DNA of 19,916 nt from BS750m-G4 sp964472195 (GCA_964472195.1 CAYYJH010000054.1:1-19916); one strand, 5' to 3'. Counted from the stretch's first letter, positions 7,238-15,945 are shown. Numbers and translations are program-made. Notes: a model not told the origin generated them from the sequence alone.

Positions 7238-7268
7238 TTGATTTTAGTTACATAAATAACTATTTTTG
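7238..7268 (+). promoter_or_regulatory. Candidate Bacteroidota-type promoter of efp-accBC
   Basis: TTG (7238-7240), 20 bases, then TATTTTTG (7261-7268), matching TAnnTTTG. It has the same box sequence and the same spacing as the divergent gap candidate. The predicted start near 7275 leaves a leader of about 45 bases before the efp ATG. Confidence 0.45.
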
Positions 7269-7319
7269 TTAATATTTCGATAATTTTTAGAAATATATAG
7301 AATTTTATACAATATTTTT

Positions 7320-7883
7320 ATGGAAACTACTTCGGATTTAAAAACAGGAATTATTATTAATTTTAATAATGAATTGCATACTGTGTTATCAGTTGAGCAT
7401 AGAACACCGGGTAATCTTCGTGCTTTTTATCAAGTGAAAATGCGAAATCTTAAAAGTGGAAAATTAATTGAAAACCGATTCCGTTCAGGCGAAGAAATTC
7501 AAATCGAAAGGATTGAATCAAAAGAATTTCAATTTTTATATAAAGATATGTCAGAATATTATTTCATGGATAATGAGACTTATGAGCAGATACATTTAAG
7601 CGAAAAATTAATTGGAAACCAAAGAGTATATATGAAAGAGGGTCAGGTAATTCAAATATTATTTCACAATTCAAATCCGATATCATTTGAATTACCCCCA
7701 CACGTCGAATTAGCAGTAATCTCTTCACCCCCTAGTGTAAAAGGAAATACTGCTACAGGTGCCAGCAAACAAATTACACTTGAAACAGGTGCAATTATCA
7801 ATGCACCTCTATTTATTAATGAAGGAGATAAAGTGAAAATCGATACAAGAACCAACGAATATATTGAAAGAGCTAAAATTTAG
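7320..7883 (+). CDS. efp: Translation elongation factor P
   Basis: EF-P enters stalled ribosomes and relieves pausing at consecutive prolines. The 187-aa protein has the normal three-domain length: a KOW-like N-terminal domain, an OB domain (IGNQRVYMKEGQVIQILFHNSNP) and a C-terminal OB domain ending in the EF-P signature IDTRTNEYIERAK. The loop that in E. coli carries the modified Lys34 (PGKGQAF) reads PGNLRAF at residues 30-36. Asn32 therefore occupies the modification site, and neither Lys nor Arg is there; Arg34 lies two residues on. This matches the form I recall from Chlorobium EF-P. The gene leads an efp-accB-accC series, a common bacterial order. No lysine-modifying enzyme (EpmA or EpmB) is present in the window. 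Confidence 0.97.
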   Translation: METTSDLKTGIIINFNNELHTVLSVEHRTPGNLRAFYQVKMRNLKSGKLIENRFRSGEEIQIERIESKEFQFLYKDMSEYYFMDNETYEQIHLSEKLIGNQRVYMKEGQVIQILFHNSNPISFELPPHVELAVISSPPSVKGNTATGASKQITLETGAIINAPLFINEGDKVKIDTRTNEYIERAKI

Positions 7884-7928
7884 TATAAAAGACTATAAAC
7901 ATTATTCAAACTAAATATATTAACCCCA

Positions 7929-8420
7929 ATGAAAATGGACCTAAATTATCTTAAGAAACTAATTAAAATGTTAGATTCAAGCAATCTTGCTGAGATAGAA
8001 ATTGAAGAAGAAGGAACTAAATTAAGATTATCTAAACCAAAACAAAAAATTGCTACAAGTTTCAATCCTTCACAATTACCAACTTTGCAATATCAGCAAA
8101 CCTCCCCACCCGTTTCGGAGTCTCCATCTGTTAAAACAGAAATAACTCCGATAAAAGAAGAAGTAGCTGTTTCAGAAAATATATTCGAAGTAACTTCACC
8201 TATGGTTGGAACATTTTACAGAGCTCCATCGCCTGATGCAGATTCTTATGTATCTGTTGGTGATACTGTTGGTGAAGGCTCTGTACTTTGTATAATCGAA
8301 GCAATGAAACTTATGAATGAGATTGAATCTGAAGTTTCAGGAAAAATTGTAAAAATACTCGTAGAAAATGCTCAGGCTGTGGAATATAATCAACCTCTAT
8401 TTCAAATCGAAAGAACTTAA
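7929..8420 (+). CDS. accB: Biotin carboxyl carrier protein of acetyl-CoA carboxylase
   Basis: AccB carries the biotin that shuttles CO2 between biotin carboxylase and carboxyltransferase in malonyl-CoA synthesis. The N-terminal segment MDLNYLKKLIKMLDSSNLAE is typical of the family. A Pro/Ser/Thr-rich linker (about 40-85) joins it to the biotinyl domain (about 86-162), which contains EAMKLMNEIES with Lys127 as the biotinylation site, and the thumb-like SPMVGTFYRAPSPDADSYV. The family normally starts at MDL, so the ATG at 7935 is an alternative start two codons in. The gene lies 45 bases after efp and 38 before accC. Confidence 0.97.
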   Translation: MKMDLNYLKKLIKMLDSSNLAEIEIEEEGTKLRLSKPKQKIATSFNPSQLPTLQYQQTSPPVSESPSVKTEITPIKEEVAVSENIFEVTSPMVGTFYRAPSPDADSYVSVGDTVGEGSVLCIIEAMKLMNEIESEVSGKIVKILVENAQAVEYNQPLFQIERT

Positions 8421-8458
8421 ACCAACCATTACTTAATTACTAACACTGATATCGTATC

Positions 8459-9802
8459 ATGAATAACAAGATTAATAAAATATTAATTGCAAACAGAGGT
8501 GAAATTGCTTTAAGAATAATCAGAACATGTAAAGAAATGGATATAAAAACAGTCGCAGTTTATTCTGAGGCAGATGTCGATGCTCTCCATGTAAGATTTG
8601 CTGATGAAGCTGTATGTATAGGTCCAGCACCATCATCACAAAGTTATCTGAATATACCACGAATTATTGCTGCGGCAGAAATTACTAATGCAGATGCTAT
8701 TCACCCCGGTTATGGATTTCTTGCTGAGAATGCAGAATTTTCTGAAATATGTATAGATTCAAACATAAACTTTATAGGTCCACTTCCGGATATGATAAGA
8801 GCAATGGGAGACAAAGCTTATGCAAAAGAATCTATGAGAAAAGCCGGAGTACCTGTTGTTCCGGGGAGTGATGGAGTAGTAAAAGATCTCGATAGTGCAA
8901 AAGATATTGCAAAATCTATAGGTTTTCCCGTAATGCTGAAAGCATCTGCGGGTGGAGGTGGAAAGGGAATGAGAATTGTAAAAGAGATCGACGAGCTTGA
9001 AAAAGCTTTACGAACAGCGAAGAATGAAGCCTTGAGTGCGTTCGGTAATGATGATATGTATTTAGAAAAATTTGTTGAAAATCCAAGACATATTGAAATT
9101 CAAATTATAGGTGATAAATTCGGTAATGCTATTCATCTTGGAGACAGAGACTGCTCTATACAACGAAGACATCAGAAATTAATCGAAGAGTCTCCCTCAC
9201 CATTCATTGATTCTGATGTACGCAACCGCATGGGTGAAGCAGCAGTTAAAGGTGCAAAGTCTGTTAATTACGTAGGCGCTGGTACTGTAGAATTCTTGGT
9301 TGATAAGAATAGAGATTTTTATTTTATGGAAATGAATACAAGAATACAGGTTGAACATCCCGTGACAGAATCAATTACCAACACTGATCTAATTAAAGAA
9401 CAAATCAATGTCGCAAGCGGTGGTAAAATTATTATTGATAAAGTTAAATTTGAAGGACATTCAATAGAGTGTAGAATTAATGCGGAAGACCCGGATAACA
9501 ATTTCAGACCTTCACCGGGATTAGTTACAGCATTCCATGCACCAGGAGGAAACGGAGTGAGGGTTGATACTCATTGTTACGCAGGTTATTTTATCCCAAC
9601 TTATTACGATTCAATAATCGGCAAATTAATAGTTACTGCCGATGACAGAAAACAAGCAATAAAAAGAACCGCGCGAGCTCTGGAAGAATTTATTATCGAA
9701 GGTGTAAAAACAACTATTCCATTTCATCAGCAAATTATGGTTCAAGAGAATTTTTTATCAAATGATTTCGACACAAGTTTTATAGACAAATATTTACAAT
9801 AA
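8459..9802 (+). CDS. accC: Biotin carboxylase subunit of acetyl-CoA carboxylase
   Basis: AccC carboxylates the biotin of AccB using ATP and bicarbonate, the first half of malonyl-CoA formation. The 447-aa length is standard. Seen in order are the N-terminal KILIANRGEIALRIIRTCKE, the HPGYGFLAEN block (82-91), the ATP-grasp glycine loop GGGGKGMR (165-172), HLGDRDCSIQRRHQK (226-240), EMNTRIQVEHPVTE (291-304) and ECRINAEDP with Arg339. All catalytic segments are intact. The start at 8459 keeps the complete family N-terminus, though no Shine-Dalgarno sequence is visible. The carboxyltransferase genes accA and accD are not in the window. Confidence 0.98.
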   Translation: MNNKINKILIANRGEIALRIIRTCKEMDIKTVAVYSEADVDALHVRFADEAVCIGPAPSSQSYLNIPRIIAAAEITNADAIHPGYGFLAENAEFSEICIDSNINFIGPLPDMIRAMGDKAYAKESMRKAGVPVVPGSDGVVKDLDSAKDIAKSIGFPVMLKASAGGGGKGMRIVKEIDELEKALRTAKNEALSAFGNDDMYLEKFVENPRHIEIQIIGDKFGNAIHLGDRDCSIQRRHQKLIEESPSPFIDSDVRNRMGEAAVKGAKSVNYVGAGTVEFLVDKNRDFYFMEMNTRIQVEHPVTESITNTDLIKEQINVASGGKIIIDKVKFEGHSIECRINAEDPDNNFRPSPGLVTAFHAPGGNGVRVDTHCYAGYFIPTYYDSIIGKLIVTADDRKQAIKRTARALEEFIIEGVKTTIPFHQQIMVQENFLSNDFDTSFIDKYLQ

Positions 9803-9847
9803 AATAATTGTAAATAAATTAATTACTTATCACAATTATACATTATT

Positions 9848-10423
9848 TTGAAAAATATTTCTAACAAATTTTTTATAAATGTAAGTGTTTATTTATGTGT
9901 GAGTCTTGTTTTCATTTCACTTAATTCACTACTATCTCAGACTGCTCAGGACTCACTAAAGAAAAAAGATAGTGTTATTTCTCAAAATAATAAAAAAACG
10001 TTATCGGATTCAAATTCTCAAATTAATCCGATACAAATAGATACAGGAAATATCATAAACCAAATTGATACGACTCTTTCTGATACTGCTACTAATATTG
10101 ATTCTTTATTATTTACACATTTAGAGAAAAAAGGCTTAACGAATACTCAAATTTTTATTTATATACTTCTGAGTGTAATTGGATTAGCTCTCTTTTTCTT
10201 TATTTTTGTTCAGACGCTGTTTAGAACATTTCATAAAACACGGTCGACAAGACAATCTTTGCTCTTAAGCTGGAACTTATTCTTCATTGTATCAATAATC
10301 TGGCTATTCATTATTTGGGGTATTGTTGCTGAATTCTGGAATGAATCAGCATTTATGATTGTATTGATTTTTCTTTTCATCATTAGTCTTATAATGACTA
10401 TAATCGCTGTTAAAAGTAAATAA
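9848..10423 (+). CDS. Small membrane protein of unknown function
   Basis: I do not recognise this 191-aa protein. It starts with TTG, because no in-frame ATG precedes its hydrophobic N-terminus. Residues about 10-30 form a signal peptide or membrane anchor. A polar Ser/Asp/Thr/Asn-rich stretch follows (about 32-92) with repeated Asp-Ser and Asp-Thr pairs, then three membrane segments (about 102-125, 141-162 and 168-187) separated by a basic loop RTFHKTRSTRQS. If the first segment is cleaved, the polar part faces the periplasm. It lies 45 bases after accC in the same direction, so it may be part of that transcript. The polar part resembles in composition the insert in SecD, which may only reflect lineage bias. 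No catalytic motif is visible. Confidence 0.7.
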   Translation: MKNISNKFFINVSVYLCVSLVFISLNSLLSQTAQDSLKKKDSVISQNNKKTLSDSNSQINPIQIDTGNIINQIDTTLSDTATNIDSLLFTHLEKKGLTNTQIFIYILLSVIGLALFFFIFVQTLFRTFHKTRSTRQSLLLSWNLFFIVSIIWLFIIWGIVAEFWNESAFMIVLIFLFIISLIMTIIAVKSK

Positions 10424-10507
10424 TGAATATTATATTATATAATGAACATTCAAAGTAAAAAACTTTTTTCATAGATAAAACGTTAACAGAAGGGTAACAT
10501 TTAACAC

Positions 10508-11302
10508 ATGAAAACAAACTATGCTTTAATTTTAGGAGCTTCGAGCGGATTCGGTAAAGCTATTTCTATTGCTTTAGCAAAAGATGGAACAAATATTATT
10601 GGTGTACATTTAGATAGAGCACAAACCATGCCTTTAGTTGAAAAAGCAATTAAAGATATAAAAGATGCAGGAGCAGAAGCTCATTTCTTTAACACGAACG
10701 CTTCAAATGAATTTGGAAGGAAGAATGTATTAGATTCAGTAAAAGAAATATTTACGAAAAAAGAAAATCCTACGATTAAGGTATTAGTTCATTCGCTCGC
10801 GTTCGGTACATTAAGAAACTTTATTGATGATGATCCAAATAAAGAAATCAATCAAAAACAGATTGAAATGACTTTAGATGTTATGGCGAATAGTTTAGTC
10901 TACTGGACTCAAGATATTATCAGAAGAAAATTAATGACTAAAGGTGGTAAGATATACGCTCTGACTTCTGCCGGTGGGAGTAAAGTTATTAAATATTATG
11001 GAGCCGTTTCTGCTGCAAAGGCTTGTCTTGAATCATATATTCGTCAGCTTGCGGTTGAATTAGCCGGTAAAGGTATTACAGCAAATGCCTTAAAAGCGGG
11101 AGTTACTGATACTCCTGCATTAAGAAAGATACCAAGTAATAATATTCTAATTGACAATGCTTTACAACGCAATCCTTCGAAACGATTAACTTTAGCTACA
11201 GATGTAGCAGAATTCATATTGGAAGTTTATAAGAATGATTCGAGTTGGATGACAGGAAATGTAATAAACATTGATGGTGGGGAAAGCATTACAGAACTGT
11301 GA
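10508..11302 (+). CDS. SDR-family oxidoreductase, probable enoyl-ACP reductase
   Basis: This 264-aa short-chain dehydrogenase has the cofactor loop GASSGFG (10-16), LVHSLAFGTL (93-102), Ser154 in LTSAGG, and a Tyr164 and Lys171 pair separated by six residues. That Y-x6-K spacing marks enoyl-ACP reductases (FabI and FabL); ordinary SDRs have Y-x3-K. The HSLAF segment recalls FabI, while the C-terminal part (NALKAGVTDTPALRKIP, then MTGNVINIDGG) recalls Bacillus FabL. It would use NAD(P)H to reduce enoyl-ACP, the last step of fatty-acid elongation, which fits its place downstream of accBC. Substrate and cofactor are inferred. An 84-base gap separates it from the membrane protein gene. Confidence 0.8.
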   Translation: MKTNYALILGASSGFGKAISIALAKDGTNIIGVHLDRAQTMPLVEKAIKDIKDAGAEAHFFNTNASNEFGRKNVLDSVKEIFTKKENPTIKVLVHSLAFGTLRNFIDDDPNKEINQKQIEMTLDVMANSLVYWTQDIIRRKLMTKGGKIYALTSAGGSKVIKYYGAVSAAKACLESYIRQLAVELAGKGITANALKAGVTDTPALRKIPSNNILIDNALQRNPSKRLTLATDVAEFILEVYKNDSSWMTGNVINIDGGESITEL

Positions 11303-11351
11303 TTATTTATTTTTGAATAAAACTATAATTAACTGTTTTTCATAAAGAATT

Positions 11352-14300
11352 ATGAAAGATTCGGGAAATACTGATCCTTTTTCATTACCAAAAAAAAATA
11401 TTGATTTAACTTCAGCCGATAAAGGTTCTCTTGAGTTAAAAACACAAGAGTTCATGCCTACTATTTTAATCGGATTAGGTGGTACAGGTAAAGAAGTTTT
11501 ACTCAGAATCAGAAGACAATTTGTTGAGAAATATGGTTCCATAAATGATTTTCCAATATTATCATATTTATACATCGATACTGATAATGCACCTTCGGAA
11601 GAAAGCGGAATAGCAAGGGAAAGAGACCTTTTGATAAATGACATAGACTTTCAACCGTCAGAAAAAATTTTCAATCCTGTTAATCCATCGGACTACATAC
11701 ACCGAATTCACGACGTTCCTCATATAAAGAAATGGCTTAACACAACTGCCGAGATTGGGAAGCTGGGCACGATGAACACTGGTGCTGGACAAATCAGACC
11801 AGCTGCAAGACTTGCTTTCTACCATAACTTCGATGAAATTAACTCAAAGTTAAGTTCAGCTAAATCTAAAATTACGGATTCAAGATCGATCAACTTCGTA
11901 AAAGATAAACACAGTATCAAGAACGTCAACACGGAAAAAATAAACGTATATGTTATAACTTCTGTTAGCGGAGGAACGGGTTCCGGAATGTATATTGATT
12001 TTGGGTTTTTGTTGAGGAATCTTTTTAAGAATCAAGCAATTACAACATGTTATATTGTACTTCCCAAGATATTTCAAAGTTATGGGAAAGAAAGAGTTTT
12101 TGCGAATGCTTATGCTGCTTTGCAAGAACTGGAACATTATAACCTCAAAAATACTTTTTCCGTTTCGTGGAAAAAAAACGAACAACATACTTTCCAACCC
12201 GGTGTTTATGATGATGTCTATTTAATAGATGGTGAGAATTTGAAAAACTTATCTCTGTCCGATATTAGCAGCAGAGATATTTACAAAATGATTGCTGACA
12301 CTATATTTCAAGATTTTTCAAATTCGGATTTTGCAAATTATAAAAGAGGCGTTCGTGTTAATTTAGTTCAATACAAACAGAGATTATGGCCTGATGATAA
12401 CACTGTTACGGAAAACACATTTTCAAGGAAGTATTCCACTCTGGGACAGGCAACGATTTCCATACCTATCGATAGAATAATCCTCGCATGTTCATATAAA
12501 CTTTGTGAAGACATAATCGATTATTACCTTTCATACGCAGAGGGCTCGCAAAGTGATATTGATGATTATCTTATGAATGATTTCTTACCTAAAATGGGTC
12601 TTGTGGAAACAAATAACAAGCACCAATTACTTGATTCATTATACAGCATAGGAGAGAAATCGTCTATTCAATCCAAGATAAAGGAATTCTTAAACAGGTT
12701 ACAAAACGATTTAGTTAGTGGAAAAAGAGGCGGTAACTGGACAGCATACGTAATCAATGAAAAACAAAAGTTCGATACAAACTTCAAAGATGATTCCGAT
12801 GTTCAAAGACAAGGAATGTTCTACTCACAAATATTTTCGAACAGAACAAAAATTCTTGAAAACATCATTGGCAATAGAGATCGGAATTTCCTTGGGAATA
12901 TTGAAAAACAAATAAACTCATTGATTAATGACTCAACACGTGGTGTATTTTATTCGATCAATCTTTTACGTAGATTACAATTTATTCTTACAAACGGAAA
13001 CTTCGATTATATCCCAAGATTCGAAAAAGAGATAAAAGACCTTCAAATCCTTGTATCGAGGTTGGAGACGGAGGTAAAAAGAAGACTACAAGATCTTAAA
13101 GAGGATGAATCAAGATCAAAACTTAACGTCTTGAAAAAAGCAGCTATGACAGGAACTCTTGATAAACTGCTTAAAACAATGGATGAATATTATAACTCTA
13201 TTACCAGACTCCGTTCAAGATATTATGCAAAAGAAATCTGTCAAAGAATGTTAAACCTAATAGAGAAGGGGGTTAAGAGTGATGATGGCAGAATCAGTTT
13301 CACAGGATTAATATCAGACATAAATAAGCTTACCGGTAATCTTGGTGTTTTGAAAGATAGTTTTAAGAGAAAATACAATTACTTCATACAGAAACAAGAA
13401 AATAGTTTTAATTTATTTATATATGAACCGGATGATATTAAGAATGAATATTATATTAAATATATCGGGACAGGACGAAATGCATTCGATAAGATCAAAG
13501 AGTTGTCTTTCAAATTACTAAAAGAGCTCGGTGCTTCTGATGTAACCGACATAGTAAATATATTAAAAGACAGTGATGCTAAAGCAGTTGAAGAAAGCAT
13601 GTTAAAGTTTGCAAAATTACACTTCGAAAAAATTAAGGATGATTATAACATCACGGATATTCTGTTTGAAAGGGATATTATCAGAAGCGAATCTAAGATA
13701 AGAGGCATGATAGCTCAGGCATATCCGTGGCTGAGAATCCTCGAAATTCCGGGACGCTTCAAACTTGACGACTCTGCAAAGAAATTCTACATCGGGGTCA
13801 AAACAAATACCCCATCATTCAGAAAATTTCAAAATTTAATTCATTCAATAGTAGGTTCATCAGTTGAATTCAAAGATTCCGCTGATAATTCTTCCATTAC
13901 TTTCTACAGTGAATGGGCAGGATTTCCACTCTTTTATTCCTACACTATTGCAGATGAAATGAAACCCTACTACAAACAGTTATCGAAAAATCATAACATC
14001 GATTTGCATATCGATAAAAATTATTATTTCTTTAAGGATATCATCCCTTTAACCTCCGAAGAAAGAATTCGGTTAGATGAATCATATAGAGCTTACCTAA
14101 TGGGATTAATATTTGATGTGTTCGATATCATTACTGAATATGATGAAGAAACAGGTGCAGAAAAAGCAATTTATAAATACACTAAGCAAGAAGGTATAAC
14201 GGTTAAAAGAACAGAGCAATTGGGGATTGAGTCAAGACTGATTAACAGACTCTTCGAAGAACAAGGAAGAGAAGCTTTAAGATATAATATTATGAAAGAT

Positions 14301-14780
14301 GCCGAAGCAATTCAAAATGAAATGTTCAGAAGCAATTGCCTGGCAGAAATGCTCGTGATTTATGAATATTACTACGATAATATTTATAAACTTGAAGAAA
14401 CAGAAATTTCAGGAGAAGCTAAAAGGAAAATTGAGACCTATCAATACAACATCGTCCGAAACCTTGCAAAAGAAATCGAGGGAAAGATTAAAGATGAGGA
14501 TAGAAGTGAGTTTATTAAAAAAGTAAAACAACTCAAAGAAAACATGGATTCGTTTAGTATGTTGTGCGGGGATGGAGTCAAAAGAGTTTTAAGAATTGAT
14601 AAGATCTTGGCAAAAAGTAAACGCGAATTATACGAAGAGGCACCTGCATCCCTATCTATAAAGGCAAATGGAGGAATATCAAAGAATAAACTAAAAGAAC
14701 TGAAAGAAGCATTTGATGAAGGTTTAATAACCGAAGAAGAATACAATAAAGCAAAAAAGAAATTTTTAGAATACAATTAA
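11352..14780 (+). CDS. Large tubulin/FtsZ-superfamily protein with C-terminal SHOCT-like segment
   Basis: This 1142-aa protein matches the bacterial tubulin-like family (Tubulin_2). Near the N-terminus is ILIGLGGTGKEVLLRIRRQF, with the nucleotide-binding glycines at 41-46. It is followed by a strand YLYIDTD, then TGAGQIRPAAR (143-153), and the tubulin signature VSGGTGSGMYID with GGTGSG at 207-212. VYLIDGENL near 289 could be the ribose-contact loop. I cannot find the NxDxxD activating loop of classical FtsZ. The region after about 380 is long and helical, with a probable coiled coil at 555-640. The last 31 residues (KELKEAFDEGLITEEEYNKAKKKF) look like a SHOCT segment, which often mediates oligomerisation. 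No membrane segment is visible. It lies 49 bases after the SDR gene and 20 before the zinc-ribbon gene. Related FtsZ-like families have been proposed to act in membrane remodelling; the role here is unknown. Confidence 0.83.
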   Translation: MKDSGNTDPFSLPKKNIDLTSADKGSLELKTQEFMPTILIGLGGTGKEVLLRIRRQFVEKYGSINDFPILSYLYIDTDNAPSEESGIARERDLLINDIDFQPSEKIFNPVNPSDYIHRIHDVPHIKKWLNTTAEIGKLGTMNTGAGQIRPAARLAFYHNFDEINSKLSSAKSKITDSRSINFVKDKHSIKNVNTEKINVYVITSVSGGTGSGMYIDFGFLLRNLFKNQAITTCYIVLPKIFQSYGKERVFANAYAALQELEHYNLKNTFSVSWKKNEQHTFQPGVYDDVYLIDGENLKNLSLSDISSRDIYKMIADTIFQDFSNSDFANYKRGVRVNLVQYKQRLWPDDNTVTENTFSRKYSTLGQATISIPIDRIILACSYKLCEDIIDYYLSYAEGSQSDIDDYLMNDFLPKMGLVETNNKHQLLDSLYSIGEKSSIQSKIKEFLNRLQNDLVSGKRGGNWTAYVINEKQKFDTNFKDDSDVQRQGMFYSQIFSNRTKILENIIGNRDRNFLGNIEKQINSLINDSTRGVFYSINLLRRLQFILTNGNFDYIPRFEKEIKDLQILVSRLETEVKRRLQDLKEDESRSKLNVLKKAAMTGTLDKLLKTMDEYYNSITRLRSRYYAKEICQRMLNLIEKGVKSDDGRISFTGLISDINKLTGNLGVLKDSFKRKYNYFIQKQENSFNLFIYEPDDIKNEYYIKYIGTGRNAFDKIKELSFKLLKELGASDVTDIVNILKDSDAKAVEESMLKFAKLHFEKIKDDYNITDILFERDIIRSESKIRGMIAQAYPWLRILEIPGRFKLDDSAKKFYIGVKTNTPSFRKFQNLIHSIVGSSVEFKDSADNSSITFYSEWAGFPLFYSYTIADEMKPYYKQLSKNHNIDLHIDKNYYFFKDIIPLTSEERIRLDESYRAYLMGLIFDVFDIITEYDEETGAEKAIYKYTKQEGITVKRTEQLGIESRLINRLFEEQGREALRYNIMKDAEAIQNEMFRSNCLAEMLVIYEYYYDNIYKLEETEISGEAKRKIETYQYNIVRNLAKEIEGKIKDEDRSEFIKKVKQLKENMDSFSMLCGDGVKRVLRIDKILAKSKRELYEEAPASLSIKANGGISKNKLKELKEAFDEGLITEEEYNKAKKKFLEYN

Positions 14781-14800
14781 ATTTTTATAATAATAATCAC

Positions 14801-15121
14801 ATGCCAACTTACGACTATAAATGCAGCAACTGCGGATATACATTTGAAATTCTGCAATCGATTAAAGCTGAACCACTTAAGACATGCTCAAAATGTGGAA
14901 AGGAAACATTACAAAAACAAATAAGTGGGGGTGCAGGTCTTATATTCAAAGGAAGTGGATTTTACCAAACAGACTATAAAAATACAAAAACTAAACCATC
15001 AGAAAGCAGCAAAACAAACGGTATTCCTAAAAAGAATAATAAAGAAAAACCAAAATCAAAACCACAAAAAGTTACTCAAAAAAAAGATTCAAAATCTATT
15101 AACAAAAGTAAGAAGGATTAG
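14801..15121 (+). CDS. FmdB-type zinc-ribbon protein
   Basis: The 106-aa protein starts with MPTYDYKCSNCGYTFEIL, the hallmark of the FmdB putative regulatory family, and has two CxxC knuckles (Cys8/Cys11 and Cys29/Cys32) able to bind one zinc ion. The ribbon ends in the usual GLIFKGSGFYQTDY. The rest (about 60-106) is a Lys/Ser/Asn-rich tail that is probably disordered and could bind nucleic acid or acidic partners. Functions in this family are poorly known. It follows the tubulin-like gene by 20 bases and is probably co-transcribed with it. Its stop is four bases from that of the convergent lptB. Confidence 0.88.
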   Translation: MPTYDYKCSNCGYTFEILQSIKAEPLKTCSKCGKETLQKQISGGAGLIFKGSGFYQTDYKNTKTKPSESSKTNGIPKKNNKEKPKSKPQKVTQKKDSKSINKSKKD

Positions 15122-15125
15122 GTTA

Positions 15126-15881
15126 TTATTTTCCTGATCCTGTTTCCATCAAATATCTATCTAATCTAAAACTTTCACCAAGATATAATTTCTTGACATC
15201 TTCATCTTCTGCTAATTCATTAGCACTACCTGAACGAAATATCTTCCCGTCTATTAATATATAAGCACGGTCAACTATGGACAACGTTTCGTGAACGTTG
15301 TGATCAGTTATTAAAACCCCTATTCCCCTATTCTTCAATTTTGCAACTATCTTCATAATATCTTCGGAAGCAATCGGGTCAATTCCAGCAAAAGGTTCAT
15401 CCAAAAGAATAAATTTAGGAGAAGACGCTAAGGCTCTTGCTATTTCAGTCCTTCGTCTTTCACCTCCCGATAGAGTATAACCCTTAGAATCCCTTACTTT
15501 ATTTATGTTTAGATCTTTTAGTAATGCTTCACATTGATCTTCTATTTCAAATTTATCTAAATCCATGAATTGAAGAACTGCAAGGATATTTTCTTCAACG
15601 GTCATCTTCCTGAAAATTGATGCCTCTTGTGGAAGATAACCAATACCCATTTTCGCTCGCTTATACATCGGATACTTTGATATCAGCTCACCATCAAGTT
15701 CTACTTCACCTTCATTCGGTTTTATCATACCACAAATCATATAAAAGGTTGTTGTTTTCCCTGCACCATTGGGTCCTAACAATCCCACTATTTCACCTTG
15801 TTTAACACTAAGTGATACATCGTTAACAACTTTCCGCTTCTTGTATTCTTTAACAAGATTATATACTTGTAGTACACTCAT
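15126..15881 (-). CDS. lptB: LPS export ABC transporter ATP-binding protein
   Basis: LptB is the cytoplasmic ATPase that powers extraction of lipopolysaccharide from the inner membrane and its passage along the Lpt bridge. The 251-aa protein has Walker A GPNGAGKTT (36-44), Q-loop Gln85 in YLPQEASIFRKMTVEEN, signature LSGGERRRTEIARAL (137-151), Walker B FILLDEPFAGIDP (157-169) with Glu162, and switch His194. YLPQEASIFRKMTV and the C-terminal YLGESFRL distinguish LptB from other ABC ATPases. It is the last gene of a five-gene minus-strand run and lies 64 bases after pdxJ. The Lpt membrane partners are not in the window. Confidence 0.95.
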   Translation of the reverse strand: MSVLQVYNLVKEYKKRKVVNDVSLSVKQGEIVGLLGPNGAGKTTTFYMICGMIKPNEGEVELDGELISKYPMYKRAKMGIGYLPQEASIFRKMTVEENILAVLQFMDLDKFEIEDQCEALLKDLNINKVRDSKGYTLSGGERRRTEIARALASSPKFILLDEPFAGIDPIASEDIMKIVAKLKNRGIGVLITDHNVHETLSIVDRAYILIDGKIFRSGSANELAEDEDVKKLYLGESFRLDRYLMETGSGK

Positions 15882-15945
15882 ACTAAAAAAATTTAAAATA
15901 ATCTAAGCAAAGTTTATAGCAGAGATTAATTAGTTATTAATCAGC

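Noticed and set aside
10452..10469. Hairpin AAAGT/ACTTT with T residues before the SDR gene
   Set aside because: Only five pairs, four of them A-T, with a short T-run; too weak to call a terminator.
11308..11315. TATTTTTG before the tubulin-like gene, as a promoter -7 box
   Set aside because: No TTG or TTTG at a suitable distance upstream, and the box overlaps the end of a T-rich run; chance match likely.
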